Source: Lantana camara (taxonomy: Eukaryota > Streptophyta > Magnoliopsida > Lamiales > Verbenaceae). From it: 64,000 bases of DNA. A program made the translations under genes and the position numbers. The stretch spans positions 24,546,001 through 24,610,000 of the forward strand of contig CM074864.1 of assembly GCA_037501455.1 (NCBI GenBank). The letters run 5' to 3'. Each line of letters starts with the position of its first letter. The first letter of the stretch is position 1. Shown here piece after piece: positions 1 to 10,120 of the stretch. The notes below the pieces were generated by a model. It was not told the origin of the DNA. It did no database searches and was given only the letters and a program-made list of their open reading frames with translations.

Positions 1-995
1 TATGTGGATCGAGACTATAGTGCGGGTGTAACGCCCCGGTTTCCGGGCAAACAGGTAAGCACTCCACGTGTGAGTTTGAGCGTAGGTTTATTTTATTTCT
101 TTTAATTTCATAATATATTACGTGGCATTTCATATTTTTATAAAATTCAAGAAACATTACTTACATCGATTATGTGAATTCGTATCATAGAAAATATTAT
201 TTCTTGACACGGAAAAATATTTCTTGCATGAAATTAATTCCGAGAGTGATAAAATTACCAATTGTCCCTAGTTAAATAATTTCTATAACTCTAGGGACTT
301 AATTGCATAATCTTTTAGGGGCATGATTGATCATTTTTCAAAACCTCATATACCGTATTGCATAACTTTAAGACTTCAAGGATTAATTGGCAATTTTGCA
401 AATTTCACAAAAATCAAGATGATGAATTACGTATCATCTCTTCTCCCACATTCCATGATCATTTTTATTCATCCATTTCATCCTCTCTCACTCTCGGTAG
501 TCCAAGGAAGAAAAGGGAAGAAGTAGTTCATCATTCAATCATCTAGATTTCAAGAGACCATCCAAGTTTTGGGCAAATTGATCATCATCTTCACTCATCT
601 TCTTTATTTCTTTCATCTTTAAGGTTGGTTGGCATGAGTTATGATTCTTGAATAGATTAGAAATGGTTAGGGTTTGGAATTTATATGCTAGATGGATTGA
701 TTGGACATGGAAGCATGATTAAATGATCATAACATGAATTGTTGCATGATTTCTAGCTTGAATATGTGAATATTTGGCTTAAATGATCAAGTTTGATCAT
801 AAGCTTGGAACCTTGAAACTTTGATGATATTGCATGTTTTATGTGTTTAAGTATTATGTTATTATGCTATAAGTGTATATGCATCATATTTCCAGAAATT
901 ATAGCTTTTGGGGTTCAAAAATGAAATTGTGTTGCCTTGTTGAGCCATGGCCGAGAGCTTCCCCTGTTTCTGCTCTATTTTTCAGTTGCAGAAAC

Positions 996-1227
996 TGGGA
1001 ACGACCGTTCCCAGCCTTAAGGCTTTGTGGGAACGGGCGTTCTCACCTCTTTTCAAATACAAGGGCGGCCGAGCATGGGAACGGCCGTTCCCATTTTTGG
1101 CCTTGCGCCGGAAGGGCCGTTCCCAGCTCAAAGGCGCGCTTTAAAAGGGAAAAACGTTGCCGCGTTTTTGGGCAACGGGAACGACCGTTCCCATTTTTCA
1201 AAGGGACCCGGAACGGCCGTTCCCACC
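996..1227. repeat. Palindrome cluster, GGGAACGGCCGTTCCC class (A 5' LTR)
   Basis: Six copies of a 16-20 bp near-palindrome lie within about 230 bp (near 998, 1027, 1075, 1107, 1178 and 1209). The best is ATGGGAACGGCCGTTCCCAT at 1075-1094. Spacing is irregular (29-71 bp), so it is not a simple tandem array. The intervening DNA is unique. The flanking bases also pair (CTG/CAG, ATG/CAT), which extends the palindromes beyond the core. Confidence 0.9.
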
Positions 1228-2208
1228 TGTAATGCAGTGTAAAATTCACTGCATAAATTTACGAAAATAGCCCCTCGACCCGACGACTTCTTTGATCCCG
1301 AATTGCTATAATATGTGCTAATATGATGTGAAACGAAATGTTATCATACCACATTGCATTTTCATGGTCGTCTCGACACATTTCCGCCGTTCGTCATATT
1401 TTGGTCATTTTAGGTCTTGTCTCACGAATGTACGTCGTATTTGCACAGGTCACGAGGGCGTGGACGGGGAGCAAGCTCCTTAGAGCGCTTCTTTATTATA
1501 TTTTGCAAGAAAGGTGAGGTTTTGTTTTGGTAAAACGAACCCTATAACCCTTACGTGCTAGTTTTCGGCCAAAACCTATTATAATTATAAACGTTTTCCA
1601 AGCTATCAACATTCCAAGCAAGAAAGTATCGATTGTCATGATTTTCAAGCATGTTTGGCGAGTACATGATTGCACGTGGGCCCGAGGGTAATTCTTGAGC
1701 CAACCGGGAAAGCAAGGGCTGACGGGTAACTCCTGAATTATCCTCACATTGTTGGGATCACCCCCGAAGCCACTAGGAGATTAGTGGTGGAAGGAGTTCC
1801 GTGTCTAGAGGGTCATGTCCTCTACACACACCATGTCGTGGATAGTCGAGCCTTGCAAACTCGCTATCACCCGAAGGAAGAAGGAGACTGGGGATTAATC
1901 CGGCATGTCGGGTTATCCTCGGGTTATTGCATGATTTCAAGCATGAACTTGTTTATGTGAGCACTAAATAAATTGCATGATCACGTATTTATCAAGCAAG
2001 TAAGCATGATCACGTATTGTTCACGATTGGGAGTTCGGTTGGAGATTGCCCTTACTCGCCGGGGCCACATGTTCATGACATTGACAAGCATGGTTAATTA
2101 AACATGTTAAAATGATTGGTGGTAATCTCGGGCAAAGATTGAACTTCTTAAATTATATATCTATTTGCTTCCAAAGGCTTCACCCGAGGCTACACCTTGC
2201 ATGTGATG

Positions 2209-2253
2209 TGTATATATATAGTTATTGCCCCTCACTCAGTCTTCGGTAGACTG
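2209..2253 (+). promoter_or_regulatory. TATA box and adjacent stem-loop in A 5' LTR
   Basis: A TATATATATA run at 2211-2220 is followed 26 bp from its start by CAGTCT-TCGGT-AGACTG at 2237-2253. Transcription from this TATA box should start near or just before the hairpin, so the hairpin would be close to the 5' end of the RNA. Equivalent TATA plus hairpin pairs occur in the LTRs of the other families with changed arms. The start site is inferred. Confidence 0.65.
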
Positions 2254-2664
2254 ATACTTCACTTTTCAGGTACCTTTTGAGCGTGGTTGTACTAGGCGGG
2301 AGTTGGTCGAGTCTTGCATCATCACGGGCCTAGCTTGTACCTTTCATGTATATACTTTTGTCAGATATCATGTCATGCTCACGATTAGTTCATTTTGAAT
2401 ACTTATTTATGTATATTATTGAGAGTTGATAATGTATTGATATTTAGAATTGGTACCTATACGTATGATTGAATTTATTGCTTCCGCTTTCTATTCATGT
2501 TTGTTTGATTATGTTGGGGAGAGTGTCCCGCCTAGTTCGTCGTTTTTATTGTCACCCGTTCGCTGTGGTCTTGGTTCATGTATGAACTGTCCATTTCATA
2601 CGTGGATCGAGGCTATAGTGCGGGGGATGTGGCGCCTTGGGGTTTAGGGTGCTACATCTACAGG

Positions 2665-2677
2665 TGGTATCAGAGCC
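2665..2677 (+). other. Primer binding site of element A (initiator tRNA-Met)
   Basis: TGGTATCAGAGCC is complementary to the 3' end of plant initiator tRNA-Met and lies 8 nt after the LTR end at 2656. The 3' part GAGCC can pair with GGTTC about 16 nt downstream, so part of the site may sit in a hairpin. The leader from 2678 to 2911 contains the block GTCTAGGTCG, also found at this place in elements H, G and I. Confidence 0.92.
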
Positions 2678-2911
2678 CGGTTGTAAAACCGAGGTTCTCG
2701 AGTCGTGTCGAGTCAGTCTAGGTCGCACGGCATAGGATTATGTGGTATTTGGGAGTCTGCATTTGGTTGACTTGCCTGATTTACTTATTTCTTTGCATTA
2801 TTTGAGCTACTTGATCTTCCTTGAACATGTGCTACCTGATATTATGGAAATTGTGTGCACACATCTGCATTTATTGATCAAGCCACGCATGTTTAGTGAT
2901 CTAATTGCAGG

Positions 2912-3439
2912 ATGGAGCACGACAGACGTTCTAGTGATCGATCCTCGAGGCACAGGCATCATCATCGCCGACATCATCGCCGCGAGAGATCACCACCTCC
3001 TCCACCCGCCCAGGCACAGCCCCAGGATTTTATGAATGCAGTAGTGGGGCTAATCGATCAGAGGTTACAGGAACGGGTTCCTCCACCACCTCCAGCACCA
3101 GTAGCACCTCCGGAGAATCCCATTTCGGCCATTTTGCGTGAGTTTCAGAATCAGCGTCCCCCGAAGTTCTATAAGGGAGACGATATACAGGCAGAGATGT
3201 GGTTGAAAGAGATCGAGAGGATTTGGCAGCTTATTCCTTGCGACAGTCAGGAGAAGGCTCGTTGCACCCTCACTCTTATTCAGGGCGAGGCCTACTCCTG
3301 GTGGGAGAGCACACAGATTGTTCTGGAGGCAGCCGGGACTGAGATTACTTGGGAGGTCTTCGTACGGGAGTTCAGAAACAAATATATTCCTCCAGCTTCC
3401 CGTACTCGCAGGTTGAGAGAGTTCACCGAGCTAAAGTAG
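2912..3439 (+). CDS. gag: gag N-terminal part of element A, ending at an amber codon
   Basis: The ATG at 2912 starts a charged His/Arg/Ser-rich and Pro-rich N-terminus, followed by a retrotransposon-gag domain (PPKFYKGDDIQAEMWLKEIE region, then WW near a TYSWWES-like turn). Gag would coat the RNA and form the particle. The reading frame stops at TAG 3437-3439 and continues in the same frame for 1326 more codons. Related element H has a glutamine codon at this site, so the TAG replaces Gln inside the gag domain. Element D has the same TAG. The ATG lies one base after a CAG that resembles a splice acceptor. Confidence 0.85.
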   Translation: MEHDRRSSDRSSRHRHHHRRHHRRERSPPPPPAQAQPQDFMNAVVGLIDQRLQERVPPPPPAPVAPPENPISAILREFQNQRPPKFYKGDDIQAEMWLKEIERIWQLIPCDSQEKARCTLTLIQGEAYSWWESTQIVLEAAGTEITWEVFVREFRNKYIPPASRTRRLREFTELK

Positions 3440-6400
3440 GGAGGCAGGTCCGTGGGTCAGTATATTGCCGAGTTCGAGAGACTTTCTCGCTATGCACCCA
3501 ACATAGCGAATGATGACTTTCACAAGGCGATGCAGTTCGTTCAGGGGTTGAGGCCGGACATCCAGGATGCACTGAAAGCAGCTAACACCAGTACCTGGGC
3601 AAAAGCTACTGCAAAGGCCCTGAAGGTTGAAGATTCTGATAGTGTTAGGAGGGCTACTCAGCGAGCAGGACAGGCTTCAGGCTCGAGATCAGGCCAGGGA
3701 TCGAGCTCGGGGAAAAGGCCGATGATTTATTCTGCACCTCCAGCTCAGAGGGATACTGGGAAGAAACCTAAGTACCCCGGGCCACCACCGAGAGGTCCGA
3801 GAGCTCCAGCACCACCCCAGCCACCTCAGAGACCGGGATGCAGATGGTGTGGACAGCCTACACATACTTACGATAACTGCAGGCGCCGGTTAGGTTTGTG
3901 TCTGATCTGCGGGAGTAACGAGCACTTGGTTGATGGCTGTCCGGATCGTCAGGATCCACCACCTGCAGGACCGAGGCCACTTGTGAGGGCCCGAGCTTAT
4001 GCACTTGCTGGAGAGGAGCAGGATGCCGAGATTGACCCCGCCGCGGTAGTTGAAGGTATTATTTGCATTCATGGCACGAACATCCATACATTATTTGATC
4101 CAGGAGCTACACACTCCTTTCTTGCGCAGTCTATTGCTATTACTTTGTCTTTGCCTACTATGTGTACTTCTGTGCGCTATATAGTTAGTACTCCTTTCGG
4201 TAGTAGGCGAGAGACGGATCAGGTCTACAGGGATGTTCCAGTGGTGATTGAGGGTAGGGAGTTTCTGACAGACTTCATTGTTATGCCGATGGAGAGATAC
4301 GGAGCTATATTGGGGATGGAATGGTTATACAGGCATTGTGCTACCGTGGATTGTCGGGCTAAAAAGGTTCAGTTGGGTTCAGAGGTTGTTACGGGCTGTA
4401 CATCGAAGACCGTGCCCCTATTTTCGTTTTCAGAGGCTCAGAGATTAGTCAGAGACGGGGCTACAGGGTTCATTGCCTATATTCTGAACAAGCCAAAGGA
4501 TCAGGTGAAGTTAGAGGATACCGAGGTGGTAAAGGAATTTCCCGAGGTATTCCCAGAGAAATTGGATTCTTTGCCTCCTGAGCGAGAGATTGAATTTGTG
4601 ATTGATCTTTTCCCGAATGCTGAGCCGTATTCAAAGACTCCGTACCGGATGGCTCCAGCTGAATTAAAGGAATTAAAAGTCCAGCTGGAAGCATTGTTGG
4701 AAGTTGGGTACATTCGACCGAGTTCTTCGCCGTGGGGAGCGCCGGTGTTGTTTGTTAAGAAAAAGGATGGGACTTTAAGAATGTGCATCGATTACCGGGA
4801 GTTGAACAGGATGACTATTAAGAACAAGTATCCCCTCCCACATATCGAGGAGTTATTCGATATACTTCAGGGGTCTAAGGTGTATTCGAAATTGGATTTA
4901 AGACAGGGGTACTATCAGCTGCGAATCCGAGCAGAGGACATTCCTAAGACAGGATTCAATACTCGGTACGGGCACTACGAGTTCGTGGTTATGCCGTTTG
5001 GATTAACTAACGCCCCTGCAGCTTTTATGGATATGATGCGCCGGATATTCAGGCCTTTCCTCGACAAGTTCGTGGTGATTTTTATTGATGATATTCTGGT
5101 TTTCTCAAAATCAGCCGAGGAGCACGCAAGACATCTCAGGCTCGTTCTTCAGACTCTGAAAGAACATCAGTTGTTTGCTAAGTTCAGTAAGTGTGAATTT
5201 TGGATAGATCGGGTTTCTTTCTTGGGACATGTGATTTCAGGAAAAGGGTTGGAAGTCGATCCCTCGAAAATCGAGGTCGTGCTCAAGTGGGAGAAACCTA
5301 AGAATGCCTCGGAAATTAGAAGTTTCTTGGGATTGGCCGGTTATTACAGGAGGTTCGTTCAGGATTTTTCCAAGATTGCTGCACCGTTAACCCGATTGAC
5401 AAAGAAGGATGTTAAGTTTGTCTGGGACGAGAAGTGTGATCAAAGCTTTAATTTTCTGAAAGAAAAGTTAGTCTCAGCTCCTGTGTTAACTTTACCCGAG
5501 GGTTCAGAAGAGTATGCAGTATATACAGATGCTTCTAAAGAAGGCTTAGGTTGTGTCTTGACTCAGAAAGGAAAGGTAATCGCTTATGCTTCTCGGAAGC
5601 TAAAGGAATATGAAAGGAATTATCCAACACACGACCTAGAGCTTGCAGCCGTGATCTTTGCTCTCGGGAAATGGAGACATTATCTTCACGGGACTTCCTT
5701 TGAGATATTTACCGACCACAAGAGCCTCCAGTATTTATTCACGCAGAAGGACTTGAATATGAGGCAACGGCGTTGGATGGAAAAGCTAGAGGATTATGAT
5801 TGTACAATTAAATACCATCCCGGGAAAGCCAATGTGGTCGCCGATGCACTTAGCAGGAAGGCGAGTGTATCGAGTTTGGAAATAAAGGAAAGTAAGGAAG
5901 TTGCCCCGATTGTGTTAAAGGCTCGGGTTTCTAATGTCACAATTCAGCCGGAATTAAAACATCAGTTATTTGAGGCTCAGAATAAGGATCCGGAAGTGCA
6001 GAAGCTTGTAAGTAAAGCTAAAGATGACCCGGAGAGTCCGTTTGGGTTTGATGAGACCGGGTTGCTTCGGTTTAAGAACAAAGTAGTAGTACCTGAAGAT
6101 TTGAGACGGGTTCTACTCGAAGAAGCTCACAAGTCAGCCTACTCGATCCACCCAGGAGGAAATAAAATGTATAAGGATTTGAAGCAGTATTATTGGTGGA
6201 ACGGGATAAAGAGAGACGTGGCTGAGTATGTGAAACATTGCTTGACTTGTCAGAAAGTGAAGGCTGAGCACCAAAAACCCGCGGGACTTCTACAACCGTT
6301 ACCTATTCCCGAGTGGAAGTGGGAACAAGTAACGATGGACTTTGTTTCCGGATTATCGAAGGTTAAAGGCGGGTTTGATGGAATTTGGGTGATCGTGGAT

Positions 6401-7417
6401 AGATTTACAAAGTCTGCTCACTTCCTACCAGTCCGGATGTCCTATAAGATCCCGAAGTTGGCCGAGATTTATAACAGAGAGATTATTCGACTTCATGGCA
6501 TTCCGGTGAGCATAGTTTCAGACCGAGACCCGAGATTTACTTCTAAGTTGTGGCAGGAATTACAGGCCGTCTTGGGAACGAAACTTAAGTTCAGTACAGC
6601 ATTTCACCCTCAAACAGACGGTCAAACTGAAAGGTTAATCAGGTATTTGGAAGATCTTCTTCGGGCTTGCGCGATGGATTTTCAGAACTCGTGGTCAGAA
6701 CAGCTTCCCTTGATCGAGTTTGCTTATAACAACAGCTTCCAGGCTTCGATCGGGATGGCTCCTTACGAGTTACTTTATGGAAGAAAGTGTCGATCTCCGT
6801 TGTTCTTCGACTTGGAAGAATGGAAATGGTCGAAACAGGAAGGGGTAAAGAGAGGTGAAAGATTCGAAAGGCCTTCCAAAGTCGTTCAAGCTATGATTGA
6901 AAAGGTTCAAATGATTCAACAACGGATGAAAGCCGCGCAAGATAGGCAAAAGAGCTACGCCGATAAGCGCCGAAGAGATCTAGAGTTTGAAGTTGGTGAC
7001 CGGGTATTCTTGAAGGTGTCACCAAGGAAAGGTTTCACCCGGATCGGGAAAGGAGGAAAACTTAATCCTCGCTACTTAGGTCCGTTTGAGATTCTTGAAA
7101 GAATAGGCGAGGTAGCCTATCGCCTGGACCTACCACCGAGTCTTACGGGGATTCACAACGTATTTCATGTTTCACAATTAAGGAAATATTACCCCGATGA
7201 GACTACGATTCTCCCCGTGGAAGAAGTTGAGCTGGAACCGAATTTAACTTTTGTTCAGAGGCCGGTTAAAATCATGGATCGGAAATTCCAAGAGTTGAGA
7301 AACCGGAGAATTCCCATGGTTAAAGTGTTGTGGAGAAGCGATAAGACCGAGGAAGCGACGTGGGAAACAGAGGATAAAATGAAACGGTTCCACCCGGAGT
7401 TGTTCGAGCAAGACTAG
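3440..7417 (+). CDS. gag-pol: gag C-terminus plus pol polyprotein of element A
   Basis: This open frame is in phase with the upstream gag start. Counting from 3452 as residue 1, it has two CX2CX4HX4C zinc knuckles (from 130 and 150), an aspartic protease with DPGATHSF (Asp 216), reverse transcriptase with FIDD (Asp 546 and 547) and RNase H with YTDASK (Asp 693). The integrase has an H/C zinc motif followed by Asp 963, Asp 1024 and Glu 1060, which is an exact DD35E spacing. The C-terminal chromodomain (about 1270-1321, ending [19 protein letters not shown]) should guide integration to modified histones. No catalytic residue is lost and no frameshift is visible. Only the amber at 3437 separates it from gag, so it is a good candidate for a recently active enzyme source. 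Confidence 0.95.
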   Translation, partial: GGRSVGQYIAEFERLSRYAPNIANDDFHKAMQFVQGLRPDIQDALKAANTSTWAKATAKALKVEDSDSVRRATQRAGQASGSRSGQGSSSGKRPMIYSAPPAQRDTGKKPKYPGPPPRGPRAPAPPQPPQRPGCRWCGQPTHTYDNCRRRLGLCLICGSNEHLVDGCPDRQDPPPAGPRPLVRARAYALAGEEQDAEIDPAAVVEGIICIHGTNIHTLFDPGATHSFLAQSIAITLSLPTMCTSVRYIVSTPFGSRRETDQVYRDVPVVIEGREFLTDFIVMPMERYGAILGMEWLYRHCATVDCRAKKVQLGSEVVTGCTSKTVPLFSFSEAQRLVRDGATGFIAYILNKPKDQVKLEDTEVVKEFPEVFPEKLDSLPPEREIEFVIDLFPNAEPYSKTPYRMAPAELKELKVQLEALLEVGYIRPSSSPWGAPVLFVKKKDGTLRMCIDYRELNRMTIKNKYPLPHIEELFDILQGSKVYSKLDLRQGYYQLRIRAEDIPKTGFNTRYGHYEFVVMPFGLTNAPAAFMDMMRRIFRPFLDKFVVIFIDDILVFSKSAEEHARHLRLVLQTLKEHQLFAKFSKCEFWIDRVSFLGHVISGKGLEVDPSKIEVVLKWEKPKNASEIRSFLGLAGYYRRFVQDFSKIAAPLTRLTKKDVKFVWDEKCDQSFNFLKEKLVSAPVLTLPEGSEEYAVYTDASKEGLGCVLTQKGKVIAYASRKLKEYERNYPTHDLELAAVIFALGKWRHYLHGTSFEIFTDHKSLQYLFTQKDLNMRQRRWMEKLEDYDCTIKYHPGKANVVADALSRKASVSSLEIKESKEVAPIVLKARVSNVTIQPELKHQLFEAQNKDPEVQKLVSKAKDDPESPFGFDETGLLRFKNKVVVPEDLRRVLLEEAHKSAYSIHPGGNKMYKDLKQYYWWNGIKRDVAEYVKHCLTCQKVKAEHQKPAGLLQPLPIPEWKWEQVTMDFVSGLSKVKGGFDGIWVIVDRFTKSAHFLPVRMSYKIPKLAEIYNREIIRLHGIPVSIVSDRDPRFTSKLWQELQAVLGTKLKFSTAFHPQTDGQTERLIRYLEDLLRACAMDFQNSWSEQLPLIEFAYNNSFQASIGMAPYELLYGRKCRSPLFFDLEEWKWSKQEGVKRGERFERPSKVVQAMIEKVQMIQQRMKAAQDRQKSYADKRRRDLEFEVGDRVFLKVSPRKGFTRIGKGGKLNPRYLGPFEILERIGEVAYRLDLPPSLTGIHNVFHVSQLRKYYPDETTILPVEEVELEPNLTFVQRPVKIMDRKFQELRNRRIPMVKVLWRSDKTEEATWETEDKMKRFHPELFEQD

Positions 7418-7455
7418 AGAATCTGGGGACCAGATTCTTCTAAGGGGGGGAGAGT
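7418..7455 (+). promoter_or_regulatory. Stem-loop and polypurine tract of element A
   Basis: Directly after the stop codon (7415-7417), AGAATCTGG (7418-7426) pairs with CCAGATTCT (7430-7438) around a 3-nt loop. The polypurine tract AAGGGGGGGAGAG follows at 7442-7454, two bases before the 3' LTR. The tract primes plus-strand DNA synthesis. The hairpin has the same position but a different stem in families H, G and I. Confidence 0.8.
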
Positions 7456-10085
7456 TGTAACGCCCCGGTTTCCGGACGAACAGGTAAGCACGCCACGTGT
7501 GAGTTTGAGCGTAGGTTTATTTTATTTCTTTTAATTTCATAATATATTACGTGGCATTTCATATTTTTATAAAATTCAAGAAACATTACTTACATCGATT
7601 ATGTGAATTCGTATCATAGAAAATATTATTTCTTGACACGGAAAAATATTTCTTGCATGAAATTAATTCCGAGAGTGATAAAATTACCAATTGTCCCTAG
7701 TTAAATAATTTCTATAACTCTAGGGACTTAATTGCATAATCTTTTAGGGGCATGATTGATCATTTTTTAAAACCTCATATACCGTATTGCATAACTTTAA
7801 GACTTCAAGGATTAATTGGCAATTTGGCAAATTTCACAAAAATCAAGATGATGAATTACGTATCATCTCTTCTCCCACATTCCATGATCATTTTTATTCA
7901 TCCATTTCATCCTCTCTCACTCTCGGTAGTCCAAGGAAGAAAAGGGAAGAAGTAGTTCATCATTCAATCATCTAGATTTCAAGAGATCATCCAAGTTTTG
8001 GGCAAATTGATCATCATCTTCACTCATCTTCTTTATTTCTTTCATCTTTAAGGTTGGTTGGCATGAGTTATAATTCTTGATTAGATTAGAAATGGTTAGG
8101 GTTTGGAATTTATATGCTAGATGGATTGATTGGACATGGAAGCATGATTAAATGATCATAACATGAATTGTTGCATGATTTCTAGCTTGAATATGTGAAT
8201 ATTTGGCTTAAATGATCAAGTTTGATCATAAGCTTGGAACCTTGAAACTTTGATGATATTGCATGTTTTATGTGTTTAAGTGTTATGTTATTATGCTATA
8301 AGTGTATATGCATCATATTTCCAGAAATTATAGCTTTTGGGGTTCAAAAATGAAATTGTGTTGCCTTGTTGAGCCATGGCCGAGAGCTTCCCCTGTTTCT
8401 GCTCTGTTTTTCAGTTGCAGAAACTGGGAACGACCGTTCCCAGCCTTAAGACTTTGTGGGAACGAGCGTTCCCACCTCTTTTCAAATACAAGGGCGGCCG
8501 AGCATGGGAACGGCCGTTCCCATTTTTGGCCTTGCGCCGGAAGGGCCATTCCCAGCTCAAAGGCGCGCTTTAAAAGGGAAAAACGTTGCCGCGTTTTTGG
8601 GCAACGGAAACGACCGTTCCCATTTTTCAAAGGGACCCGGAACGGCCGTTCCCACCTGTAATGCAGTGTAAAATTCACTGCATAAATTTACGAAAATAGC
8701 CCCTCGACCCGATGACTTCTTTGACTCCGAATTACTATAATATGTGCTAATATGATGTGAAACGAAATGTTATCATACCACATTGCATTTTCATGGTCGT
8801 CTCGACACATTTCCGCCGTTCGTCATATTTTGGTCATTTTAGGTCTTGTCTCACGAATGTACGTCGTATTTGCATAGGTCACGAGGGCGTGGACGGGGAG
8901 CAAGCTCCTTAGAGCGCTTCTTTATTATATTTTGCAAGAAAGGTGAGGTTTTGTTTTGGTAAAACGAACCCTATAACCCTTACGTGCTAGTTTTCGGCCA
9001 AAACCTATTATAATTATAAACGTTTTCCAAGCTATCAACATTCCAAGCAAGAAAGTATCGATTGTCATGATTTTCAAGCATGTTTGGCGAGTACATGATT
9101 GCACGTGGGCCCGAGGGTAATTCTTGAGCCAACCGGGAAAGCAAGGGCTGACGGGTAACTCCTGAATTATCCTCACATTGTTGGGATCACCCCCGAAGCC
9201 ACTAGGAGATTAGTGGTGGAAGGAGTTCCGTGTCTAGAGGGTCATGTCCTCTACACACACCATGTCGTGGATAGTCGAGCCTTGCAAACTCGCTATCACC
9301 CGGAGGAAGAAGGAGACTGGGGATTAATCCGGCATGTCGGGTTATCCTCGGGTTATTGCATGATTTCAAGCATGAACTTGTTTATGTGAGCACTAAATAA
9401 ATTGCATGATCACTTATTTATCAAGCAAGTAAGCATGATCACGTATTGTTCACGATTGGGAGTTCGGTTGGAGATTGCCCTTACTCGCCGGGGCCACATG
9501 TTCATGACATTGACAAGCATGGTTAATTAAACATGTTAAAATGATTGGTGGTAATCTCAGGCAAAGATTGAACTTCTTAAATTATATATCTATTTGCTTC
9601 CAAAGTCTTCACCCGAGGCTACACCTTGCATGTGATGTGTATATATATAGTTATTGCCCCTCACTCAGTCTTCGGTAGACTGATACTTCACTTTTCAGGT
9701 ACCTTTTGAGCGTGGTTGTACTAGGCGGGAGTTGGTCGAGTCTTGCATCATCACGGGCCTAGCTTGTACCTTTCATGTATATACTTTTGTCAGATATCAT
9801 GTCATGCTCACGATTAGTTCATTTTGAATACTTATTTATGTATATTATTGAGAGTTGATAATGTATTGATAGTTAGAATTGGTACCTATACGTATGATTG
9901 AATTTATTGCTTCCGCTTTCTATTCATGTTTGTTTGATTATGTTGGGGAGAGTGTCCCGCCTAGTTCGTTGTTTTTATTGTCACCCGTTCGCTGTGGTCT
10001 TGGTTCATGTATGAACTGTCCATTTCATACGTGGATCGAGGCTATAGTGCGGGGGATGTGGCGCCTTGGGGTTTAGGGTGCTACA
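7456..10085 (+). repeat. 3' LTR of element A
   Basis: It has the same length (2630 bp) as the 5' LTR and differs by scattered substitutions, for example near 7485, 7827 and 8456. The palindrome cluster lies at 8425-8656, the TATA box at 9640-9649, the adjacent hairpin at 9666-9682 and the arms at 9721-9730 and 9955-9964. The LTR ends at GCTACA 10085, followed by the target duplication GCGGG. Confidence 0.95.
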
Positions 10086-10120
10086 GCGGGGGATGTAGTA
10101 CCCTGGGGGTAGGGTGCTAC

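Larger units (their letters stand above)
27..2656 (+). repeat. 5' LTR of element A
   Basis: A 2630-bp LTR bounded by TG and CA. In order it holds an AT-rich U3, a cluster of GGGAACGNCCGTTCCC-type palindromes (996-1227), a TATA run (2211-2220), a hairpin next to it (2237-2253), the arm CTAGGCGGGA (2292-2301), its complement TCCCGCCTAG (2526-2535) and a long hairpin near the 3' end. The open frames inside (for example 873-1232) are readings through the palindromes, not genes. Confidence 0.95.
27..10085 (+). mobile_element. Element A: complete Ty3/gypsy chromovirus (Tekay/Del-like)
   Basis: Two 2630-bp LTRs (27-2656 and 7456-10085) start with TGTAACGCCCC and end with GGTGCTACA, at a constant offset of 7429. 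The flanking duplication GCGGG at 22-26 and 10086-10090 is exact. The element has a primer site, one gag-pol frame and a polypurine tract in standard order. The LTRs differ at only scattered positions by eye, which suggests a fairly recent insertion. The target is the tail of the 5' LTR of the related element B. The C-terminal chromodomain and long LTRs point to Tekay/Del; the clade is inferred from layout, not from a tree. Confidence 0.97.

Noticed and set aside
873..1249. Overlapping open frames with repeated GNGRSH / WERPFP text in LTRs (also near 8302, 13631, 43447, 50907)
   Set aside because: They are translations of the palindrome clusters on both strands. They lie in LTR U3 and have no domain.
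2665..2677. tRNA-Met-like matches as tRNA genes
   Set aside because: Only the complement of the tRNA 3' end is present, next to LTR ends. These are primer sites.
3440..3460. Retrovirus-type regulated readthrough as an established explanation for the shared amber
   Set aside because: Context alone is not proof, the site is inside the gag domain, and no downstream structure could be shown by eye. Kept only as a hypothesis.
3890..4788. Minus-strand frames opposite pol (and the similar ones near 47427-48273)
   Set aside because: Shadows of the coding strand in conserved pol regions, without independent evidence.
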